Assembly: GCF_001303895.1 (NCBI RefSeq)
Contig: NZ_LJSD01000009.1
Span: forward strand, 1 to 64,000
Length of the DNA: 64,000 nt
Reading direction: 5' to 3'
Source: Mesorhizobium sp. 1M-11
Lineage (GTDB): Bacteria > Pseudomonadota > Alphaproteobacteria > Rhizobiales > Rhizobiaceae
Positions within the stretch are counted from its first letter, which is position 1, and each line of letters starts with the position of its first letter. Under the pieces are notes generated by a model. It did not search any database, was not told where the DNA came from, and was given only the letters and a program-made list of their open reading frames with translations. The translations under genes were made by a program, and so were the position numbers. Positions 57,943 through 64,000 of the stretch are shown here, in pieces.

Positions 57943-60004
57943 TCTTTCCTGGCGGCGCAGGATTACGCCCATCAGACAGGCTGAAAGCCACGAATGTATC
58001 CTGGCTTGTGTTGCCATGATCGCCGGATTTTATGGAAGGCGCCTGACGCTGTCGCAGCTGCGCACCCAATTCCCCTCTTTGGGGCGTGGGGGCACGTTGC
58101 GCGACATGATGGAAATAGCGCGCCGTCTCGAATTGAGCCCGCGCGCGGTCAGGGCAGACTTGTCAGCCCTGGAAGGGCTGCGCCTGCCTTGCGTCGTGCA
58201 CTGGGATTTCAACCATTTCGTCGTTCTGGAGAAGGTCAACCGGCAGAAAGTTCAGATCGTCGATCCGGCAATAGGGCGGCAGACGATCGATCTCGCAATT
58301 TTCTCGCAGCACTATACCGGTGTGGCGTTGGAGCTGGTTCCTTCGCCGCAATTCAACGACGCCGCCCAGGATGCGGATTCCAGGAAGCCAAGCGCCAGTT
58401 TCATTCCGGTCAAGGCCTTCGCCAAGCCGATCGTCCAGTTCGTCGCGATCTCGATCCTTGCGCTCGCCTTCTCGCTGGTTTCCCCACTGGCCGTACAGAT
58501 CATCGTCGACGAAGTCATATTGAAGGACGATCGCGATCTGCTGATGCTGGTGTGCCTCGCTTTCGTATTCGCCAATGTCACGGGCGCCATCGCGACATAC
58601 GCGCAAAGCCTGCATCTGCTTCGATACTCGGCGCTGACCAGGTCGCAAATCACCTATCGATTCCTGGAAAGGCTGCTCTCGCACCGATGGTCCTATTTCT
58701 CGCGGCGCAACCTGGGCAGCTTCGTTGCGCAATACAACTCGCTGCATTTCCTGGTGAGCTTCGTCGTCAAAAGCGTCGGCGCCCTTATTTCCGATACGCT
58801 GTTCATTTCCGTCGTCAGCATCATTCTTTTCCTGATCGAGCCGAAGATCGCGCTGATCGTCTTCGTCATCAATCTGGCCGTCGTCGGGATGCGGATCGCC
58901 TTGCTCAATCAGGCCCGCAGGCTCCAGGACAACGACGTCCTCGAACGGTCGAAAGAGGAAGCCTTCTTCGTGGAATCCATACGAGGAATCTCTTCCGTAA
59001 AGGCCAACAAACTGGAATTCCTTCGCCTCGAAGGCAATCTCGACAGGACGATCAAATCAACGAACGCGTCGTTCGGGCTTGGTTTGTTCACGACGCGATA
59101 TGCGCTTTTCCTGAGCGTCGTAAAAGCATTCGAAATCATAATCGTCCTTTATTTCCTCGCGCTTGCGGTCATGCAGAACATGATGAGCGTCGGCATGATG
59201 TATGCCTTCTATGCATACCGACAATTCCTCGACCAGCGTCTTTCCAACTTCGTCGAGTCGGTCGGAGACGTGCTGAACCTGCAAGTCCACAAGGATAGGC
59301 TGCAGGAAGCCTTTCAGGTTGAGGAAGGCACGGAAGAAAGCGTCGACATCGGTTTCTTCATGCGCTTCAAGGGCGCGGTGGCCGTCGAGGGGATCAAATA
59401 CGCGGTCGACAACAGAAGACTGCCCGTCCTTGAGAATTTCTCTGGATCCGCGAAAGCAGGAGAATTCGTCCACGTCGCGGGACCTACGGGGGCAGGGAAG
59501 ACGACGCTTCTCAAGATCATCCTGAACATCATCAGGCCTGACAACGGCGTCATCCTTGTCGACCAGATCCCCATTTCGGAAGGCAATGTTTCGGTGCTGC
59601 GAAACAGCGTGGGCGTGGTCCTGCAGGAAGACACGCTTTTCAAAGGCAGTATCGTCGAGAACATCTCGCTGTTCGACGACCGGCTCGACCTCGGCCGCGT
59701 GGAGGAATGCTGCAAGCTCTGCCATATCCACGATGAGATCGCGCGGCTGCCGCTCGGATATCAAAGCGAGGTTGGCGACCTGGGCTCCAACCTGTCCACC
59801 GGCCAGCAGCAGCGCCTCCTGCTTGCCCGCTCTCTCTACCGCGATCCGCCGATTTTGATCTACGACGAGGCGACCGCAAACCTGAATTCAGAAATCGAAG
59901 AGAGCATTCTTGCGAACCTGAAACAGCTCAACAAGACCATCATCTTCGCGTCCCACTCGAACCTGGTGGGCGGTCACGCAGACCAGGTGTGGCATATCAA
60001 ATAG
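57929..60004 (+). CDS. Peptidase-containing ABC exporter (C39 bacteriocin-processing type)
   Basis: 691 residues. N-terminal C39 peptidase with an intact triad: C23 in ESHECILACVAMI, H96 in HWDFNHFVVLE, D112 in QIVDPAIG, plus oxyanion Q17. The membrane domain has about six helices (170-450). ATPase: Walker A GPTGAGKTT near 520, signature LSTGQQQR near 622, Walker B ILIYDEAT near 648. Such exporters cut after a double glycine and secrete the core peptide. The start is a GTG, needed to include the peptidase. A matching GG-leader precursor lies at 62325-62561. Confidence 0.92.
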   Translation: MFQPDLSWRRRITPIRQAESHECILACVAMIAGFYGRRLTLSQLRTQFPSLGRGGTLRDMMEIARRLELSPRAVRADLSALEGLRLPCVVHWDFNHFVVLEKVNRQKVQIVDPAIGRQTIDLAIFSQHYTGVALELVPSPQFNDAAQDADSRKPSASFIPVKAFAKPIVQFVAISILALAFSLVSPLAVQIIVDEVILKDDRDLLMLVCLAFVFANVTGAIATYAQSLHLLRYSALTRSQITYRFLERLLSHRWSYFSRRNLGSFVAQYNSLHFLVSFVVKSVGALISDTLFISVVSIILFLIEPKIALIVFVINLAVVGMRIALLNQARRLQDNDVLERSKEEAFFVESIRGISSVKANKLEFLRLEGNLDRTIKSTNASFGLGLFTTRYALFLSVVKAFEIIIVLYFLALAVMQNMMSVGMMYAFYAYRQFLDQRLSNFVESVGDVLNLQVHKDRLQEAFQVEEGTEESVDIGFFMRFKGAVAVEGIKYAVDNRRLPVLENFSGSAKAGEFVHVAGPTGAGKTTLLKIILNIIRPDNGVILVDQIPISEGNVSVLRNSVGVVLQEDTLFKGSIVENISLFDDRLDLGRVEECCKLCHIHDEIARLPLGYQSEVGDLGSNLSTGQQQRLLLARSLYRDPPILIYDEATANLNSEIEESILANLKQLNKTIIFASHSNLVGGHADQVWHIK

Positions 60005-60005
60005 C

Positions 60006-61916
60006 CTATCTCAGATATCTGGCAGCCACACCGTAGATGTCAAAGGACCCGGCCCGGCCGCCAAGATTCCTTGCCAGGAACCTTTCGATGGCGAGCGCGC
60101 GGCGCAGCTTGGTTTGCCATTTCGTGTAGATGTGGCCTTCGCCGGCGAAGTACATGGCCGTGACGGGTTTGCCCAGGGATTTCAGGGCGCGTTGAAACAT
60201 GATGGAATGTTCGACACCAACGACCTGATCCTGCTTTCCCGCCAGGATCAGGATGGGGCCCGTGATGTCCTTGGCGCGCGTCAGCGGCGAGTTGGCCCGC
60301 ATCTCGACAAGGTCGGCGGGGTCGTCGACGTCACCGAAGTAACGCTTCACCTCCTCCACGTGCAGCCCCCAGGCCGAAGGAGTGTTCTGCATACAATGCA
60401 CCAGATCCGTGATCGCATTTTCGATGATCGCCGCTTTGAACAGGCCGCGGTCGCGCGCCATCGCCAGGGCTGCCGCATAGCCGCCATAGCTGGCGCCCAT
60501 CACGGCCAGATTGTGCTGGTCGGCAATGCCTTTGGCGATCAGCCAGTTCGCGGCATCGACGACGTCGTCCTGCATCGCCTTTCCGACTTCACGATATCCC
60601 GCTGCCCTGAATGACTTTCCATAACCCGTGGACCCCCGGAAGTTGACCGACAGGACCGCGTATCCACGGTTGGCCAGGAACTGCAGGTCGGGATTGTAGC
60701 TCCAGCCCTGGCGTTCCGCCGGTCCGCCGTGGATCACGACGATCGACGGCAGGTTTTGTTGCCCCACCCCTGAGGGCAAAGTGAGGAAAGCCGGAATTTC
60801 CAGGCCATCACGCGCCGTGAAGGAGACCGCCTGCGTCTCGACAAAAACATCCCTGTGCTTGTGAAGCGGATGTTTGGCGAGTTCGGTTTCAGTGCCACTC
60901 TCGAGATCGTAGAGCCGATATTCGAACGGCTTTTCGCGCCAGGACCGGGCGACGGTGACGAAGCGGCTGTCACGCGATCGCCCCAGCAATTCGAGATCGA
61001 CGGGATTGTCTCCGTCCAGCATCAGGCGATCGACAGCCTCTCCGGTTGGCGTGAACGCGCGCAGCCGCGGGCGGTCGTCGTCGAAGACGACGAAATCCGG
61101 CCGGCCGGCATCCTTGCTCAGGTGAACGGCATCCTTCACGTCGACCCTGGGATGATCGGCAATGACAGTCTCTTCAGCGCTCTTGGGATCAACGCTGACG
61201 AGGGCAGTCCGATCGCGGCCACGATCGGAAATGGCAATGAGCGGCGCACCTCTTTCAACCGCACCGATCAGGCTGAATGTATCGCCGGGTTCGACCGTGA
61301 GCAGCGTCCGCCAAGGCTCGTCTTGTCCATCACGCAGGAGAATGGCGGTTCCTGTGTCTCGAAGACGATCGATCCTTGCCAGGGGCACGGACTGATCGTC
61401 CAGCAGCCAACCGAGTGTCCGTCCGTCATTTTCGACCAGGACGGCATGGGAGCGGCCATCCTGGCTGACCGTGAACAGGTCGAAATAAGCCGGATCCCTG
61501 TCATTCGAAGCGACGATCAGCGGCGCATCGGCATGGCCCGGCAGCTTGTCTATCCGCCAGTTTCTTAACCCCTGGGGCGTTGTGTCGACCCAATGGACCC
61601 GTTGGGGCTTGGCAGGGTCGATCCTCAACAGGCGCCCGCCTGCGAAGACGAGCAAAACAGGCTCAAAAGGGTGCCAGATAAAGGTGTCTACACCGGGAAC
61701 GGTTATGGCGACGGGCGCACGCAGCCGGTCGGCGGTCTTGCCGACATACAGAACGGTCCTGGTCCACTTGATCCCGTACCATGCGACCATCGCCCCATCG
61801 CAGGACGGTGCGTAACCCCACTTGCTGTTTGTATTTGCGAAGAAATCGCGAGCTGGAATGAGCGGGGGCGACAAGTCGGCACGTGGCGATTGATGGAGCA
61901 TGAACCGATGTCTCAT
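60006..61916 (-). CDS. S9 family (prolyl oligopeptidase-type) peptidase
   Basis: 636 residues: an N-terminal beta-propeller region and a C-terminal alpha/beta hydrolase with serine in VMGASYGGYAAAL near residue 475, aspartate in AGKQDQVV near 561 and histidine in GEGHIYTK near 594; the oxyanion region is VVIHGGPAERQG. No signal peptide, so cytoplasmic. It ends one base from the exporter stop on the other strand and follows the precursor and candidate immunity genes, so it may degrade internal peptide or trim it; that role is inference. Confidence 0.88.
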   Translation of the reverse strand: MRHRFMLHQSPRADLSPPLIPARDFFANTNSKWGYAPSCDGAMVAWYGIKWTRTVLYVGKTADRLRAPVAITVPGVDTFIWHPFEPVLLVFAGGRLLRIDPAKPQRVHWVDTTPQGLRNWRIDKLPGHADAPLIVASNDRDPAYFDLFTVSQDGRSHAVLVENDGRTLGWLLDDQSVPLARIDRLRDTGTAILLRDGQDEPWRTLLTVEPGDTFSLIGAVERGAPLIAISDRGRDRTALVSVDPKSAEETVIADHPRVDVKDAVHLSKDAGRPDFVVFDDDRPRLRAFTPTGEAVDRLMLDGDNPVDLELLGRSRDSRFVTVARSWREKPFEYRLYDLESGTETELAKHPLHKHRDVFVETQAVSFTARDGLEIPAFLTLPSGVGQQNLPSIVVIHGGPAERQGWSYNPDLQFLANRGYAVLSVNFRGSTGYGKSFRAAGYREVGKAMQDDVVDAANWLIAKGIADQHNLAVMGASYGGYAAALAMARDRGLFKAAIIENAITDLVHCMQNTPSAWGLHVEEVKRYFGDVDDPADLVEMRANSPLTRAKDITGPILILAGKQDQVVGVEHSIMFQRALKSLGKPVTAMYFAGEGHIYTKWQTKLRRALAIERFLARNLGGRAGSFDIYGVAARYLR

Positions 61917-62079
61917 CCGTCTGATTTGACAAGCGCAAGTCTGACTTCATTCCCGCCACCGGGCAAGTTTCACCGGCTTCGATGATCTTATCGCAGCAAC
62001 ATATTTTGCAGAACCGCAATCATAACAGGTGATGACCTTGCCCGCTTTCCAGCAAAAAATCCCTGTTCGCAAACACAGA

Positions 62080-62271
62080 TCACGCTTTCAGAACGGCGGC
62101 GTTGACGACGACATATATGGCGCAAAGAACCACGAATGCGACGATCTTTTTTATCAACGATATGCTTTGCAAAGACGGGGACAAGGAAGAAAGAATAAAA
62201 CAAATACCAAAAAACTTCAGGACAAAGCCGACTGCCTCCAGGATATCCGACGACAAGTTATATTTGTCCAT
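62080..62271 (-). CDS. 63-residue membrane protein, candidate bacteriocin immunity protein
   Basis: Two predicted transmembrane helices (ILEAVGFVLKFFGICFILSS and IVAFVVLCAIYVVVNAAVLK) joined by a short loop. GAGG nine bases before the ATG is itself just past the precursor's terminator, so expression may depend on readthrough. Sequence is AT-richer than the chromosome around it. Size, topology and place right after a GG-leader precursor fit immunity proteins; no homologous family recognised. Confidence 0.6.
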   Translation of the reverse strand: MDKYNLSSDILEAVGFVLKFFGICFILSSLSPSLQSISLIKKIVAFVVLCAIYVVVNAAVLKA

Positions 62272-62283
62272 GGATCAAACCTC

Positions 62284-62311
62284 AAAAAGCCCCTCCCGTT
62301 GGGGAGGGGCT
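62284..62311 (-). terminator. Intrinsic terminator between the precursor and the 63-residue gene
   Basis: Minus strand AGCCCCTCCC (62311-62302) pairs with GGGAGGGGCT (62297-62288), a perfect 10-bp stem with a 4-base loop, followed by TTTTT. It lies 13 bases after the precursor stop and 12 before the next ATG, so it likely boosts precursor over downstream mRNA. Confidence 0.85.
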
Positions 62312-62324
62312 AAATCGACATTCA

Positions 62325-62561
62325 TTATTTGCCGCCGCCGGCGCCGCCCATACCGAAGCCGACGCCGAAACCGATGCCGCCGCCAACAAGACCGTAGGTC
62401 CCTTTGTTGGCTCCTCTGCTTTCGGCGACATCATGGCCGATCGTGCGTCCGAGACCATAGCCACCGATCCCGCCGGCCGCGGCGCCGCCCCAGCTCCATC
62501 CGCCGGACACGGCATCGATTTCGTCATCGTTCAGTTCGACAATTTCCGGTGAAGTCTGCAT
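62325..62561 (-). CDS. Putative bacteriocin/microcin precursor with double-glycine leader
   Basis: 78 residues. Leader of 21 residues: MQTSPEIVELNDDEIDAVSGG, with the acidic helix and hydrophobic pattern ending in GG that C39 peptidases cut. Predicted core of 57 residues starts WSWGGAAAGG, holds 24 glycines, several G-x-x-x-G spacings and no cysteine, and ends GGAGGGK; this resembles glycine-rich pore-forming class II microcins. GAGGAGAGCAAG before the ATG at 62561 fixes the start. The frame continues 39 codons upstream without a leader-like character. Confidence 0.82.
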   Translation of the reverse strand: MQTSPEIVELNDDEIDAVSGGWSWGGAAAGGIGGYGLGRTIGHDVAESRGANKGTYGLVGGGIGFGVGFGMGGAGGGK

Positions 62562-62663
62562 CTTGCTCTCCTCAGTTAGCAGCGCTGCCAATGCAGGCTT
62601 CCAAACGAGGCGGATGGGCGCAATCGAAATATGTCGCACCGACACGGCAGGCCGATCAATAAT

Positions 62664-62679
62664 TGTGACCCTGTTCACA
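62664..62679 (-). promoter_or_regulatory. CRP/FNR-type palindrome upstream of the bacteriocin precursor
   Basis: TGTGACCCTGTTCACA matches TGTGA-N6-TCACA exactly. It lies 103 bases upstream of the precursor ATG, a sensible activator position; no clear -35/-10 pair was found. Which CRP-like protein might use it is unknown. Confidence 0.45.
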
Positions 62680-62877
62680 CGTCGTGATGTGCTGAACTCT
62701 ATTCCTTCTAGTCTAGATCAATGCATATCCTTTTAGCCAAGCAATATTTCACAACCTACAACACTCGTGAATATTGGCCAAAACTCTCGAAGATTGACGA
62801 TAGCTGACGCAACAGAACCGAACTCCAGCGTTGCGACGGCAAGATCACAACGCTGGATTTGTTTGCAGCAGCCGAAA

Positions 62878-64000
62878 TTACTTCTTGCCGCCCCAGCGTT
62901 CCGGATAACCGGGCAGTTCCTGGCAGCCGCAGAGGCTGTAGTGCAGCGGCGGCATGCGCTCGTCGACATATTTGGCCAGCACGTCCTCGGTGATCGCCGG
63001 TTGCGGCAACACCCATTCCGGACCGGGTACCTGCTTGCCATCCAGCACGTCGAGAGCGGCGATGATGGCCGTGCGCCACTGGTAGGTCGGATAGGAGGGG
63101 CCGATCGCCGTCAGCTTTTCCGACTGCCATTTGCGCAGGAAGTCCTGCTGGTCCTCGCCGCTGATCACCGGATATGGAAGGCCTGCATCCTCGAAGGCCT
63201 CCAGCGCTGCCGTCGCGGTGTCGCCGGCATCCATCCAGACAGCGTCGATCTTCTCGCCGCGATTGATGTAGTCCTCGACGACCGACTTGGTCTTGGCCCG
63301 GTCGCTGCCGGTGAACTCGGAGCCGACCACCTTGATGCCGGCTTCGTCGAAGATGTTCTTGGCCGCCGAATAGCGGGTTTCCAGCACATCGACGCCGGGC
63401 ATGATGCGCAGCGCCAGCACATTGGCGCCCTTCTTCAGCTTGCTGGCGATGAACTCGCCTGAGGTGATGCCGAAGCCATAACCGCCGACCGGATGGATGT
63501 AGGTCACCGGGCACTGCGTGTTGACCCCGCGGTCGAAGACGATGACCGGCAACTTGCCGCAGGCCGCCTCGACCGCAGGGGTGAGCGCCGCCGTCGTGTT
63601 GGGCGAGACGATCAGCGCATCGCATTTGCCGCCGTTGACGAGGGCTTCGATATCGGAGATCTGCTTGTCGTCCTTGCCCTCGGCGTCGACGACGATCAGC
63701 TCCTTGAGACGATCCTTGTGCAACTCGGCCTCGGCGTTGAGGTTGTTGAGCCCGACCACACGCCAGGGATTGAAGACGCCGGCATTGGAAAAGCAGATCG
63801 TGACCTGACCGTCCTTCTTGTATTTCGCCGTGTCGACCATGCCCTCGCCGAGATGCTGCGCCCAGGGCTGGCCTTCCGGCCCCTGCGGTTTCATCGACAG
63901 CTGCTCACGCTGCTTCTTGAACTCGGCCGGATCGTTGAAATCCTGCGCCAGTGCCTGACCGGCGAATGTGAGCGCCACGGTCGTTGCCAGAACAGTCCTG
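62878..64000 (-). CDS. Sugar ABC transporter periplasmic binding protein, 5' end cut by window
   Basis: At least 374 residues of a class I (ribose/xylose-type) binding protein. The frame runs off the right edge inside the signal peptide (VLATTVALTFAGQALAQ). Family features: VTICFSNAGVFNPWRVVGLN, CDALIVSPNTTAALTPAVEA, VIVFDRGVNT and DAVWMDAGDTATAALEAFED. Cysteines near the C-terminus (SLCGCQE) are uncommon. Transport partners should lie beyond the window; the sugar is not readable. Confidence 0.88.
   Translation of the reverse strand, partial: RTVLATTVALTFAGQALAQDFNDPAEFKKQREQLSMKPQGPEGQPWAQHLGEGMVDTAKYKKDGQVTICFSNAGVFNPWRVVGLNNLNAEAELHKDRLKELIVVDAEGKDDKQISDIEALVNGGKCDALIVSPNTTAALTPAVEAACGKLPVIVFDRGVNTQCPVTYIHPVGGYGFGITSGEFIASKLKKGANVLALRIMPGVDVLETRYSAAKNIFDEAGIKVVGSEFTGSDRAKTKSVVEDYINRGEKIDAVWMDAGDTATAALEAFEDAGLPYPVISGEDQQDFLRKWQSEKLTAIGPSYPTYQWRTAIIAALDVLDGKQVPGPEWVLPQPAITEDVLAKYVDERMPPLHYSLCGCQELPGYPERWGGKK

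Noticed and set aside
62562..62678. 39-codon upstream extension of the bacteriocin precursor
   Set aside because: The GG leader begins at the ATG at 62561 with its own GAGGAG; the extension overlaps the promoter and CRP-like site.

Overview
The window is about 64 kb of high-GC chromosome from an alphaproteobacterium of the order Rhizobiales, most likely Mesorhizobium or a close Phyllobacteriaceae relative. This rests on gene content and regulatory signs, not on a database search: sitABCD next to a Mur-type Fur regulator, TGA-N9-TCA RirA-type boxes at a siderophore locus, minCDE, and an assimilatory nas locus with NasS/NasT. I saw no rRNA, tRNA, insertion sequence, integrase or CRISPR array.

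Layout. 1-5.7 kb: a class III alcohol dehydrogenase (cut by the left edge), an MHS-type MFS transporter and a LysR regulator, divergent from a ferritin-like diiron protein and a VanB-type reductase; together they look like a catabolic unit. 5.9-7.5 kb: an Lrp regulator divergent from an ornithine cyclodeaminase-family enzyme. 7.7-9.8 kb: a 60-residue protein and minCDE. 10.3-13.4 kb: four membrane or membrane-anchored proteins of unknown function. 13.5-15.5 kb: a cobalamin riboswitch followed by a 97-residue protein that is essentially the C-terminal tail of class Ia ribonucleotide reductase NrdB, two unknown genes and a VOC protein. 15.6-19.6 kb: sitABCD and mur with paired Mur-like boxes. 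19.8-24 kb: metH behind a perfect palindrome. 24-31 kb: fhuBDC, a TonB receptor and an AraC regulator, with two RirA-type boxes.

31-40 kb: two enolase-superfamily enzymes, a peptide-type ABC importer split over divergent transcription units and a LysR regulator. 40-46.6 kb: a UvrD-like helicase, a glucose/sorbosone dehydrogenase, a cytochrome c remnant, an esterase-like hydrolase, a YdcZ-type transporter and small proteins. 46.6-55.5 kb: nitrate assimilation in transcription order nasT-nasS, then narK-nirB-nirD-nasA. The leader of the second unit has an NtrC-like site, a sigma-54 promoter, two ANTAR-type hexaloop hairpins and an intrinsic terminator.

55.9-62.6 kb holds the most novel-looking system: a putative bacteriocin locus. 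On the plus strand are an acyltransferase-fold protein lacking the usual acid, an HlyD-type adaptor and a C39 peptidase-ABC exporter with an intact catalytic triad. On the minus strand are a 78-residue precursor with a double-glycine leader and a glycine-rich core, a terminator, a 63-residue two-helix membrane protein (candidate immunity) and an S9 peptidase. The window ends inside a sugar ABC binding-protein gene.
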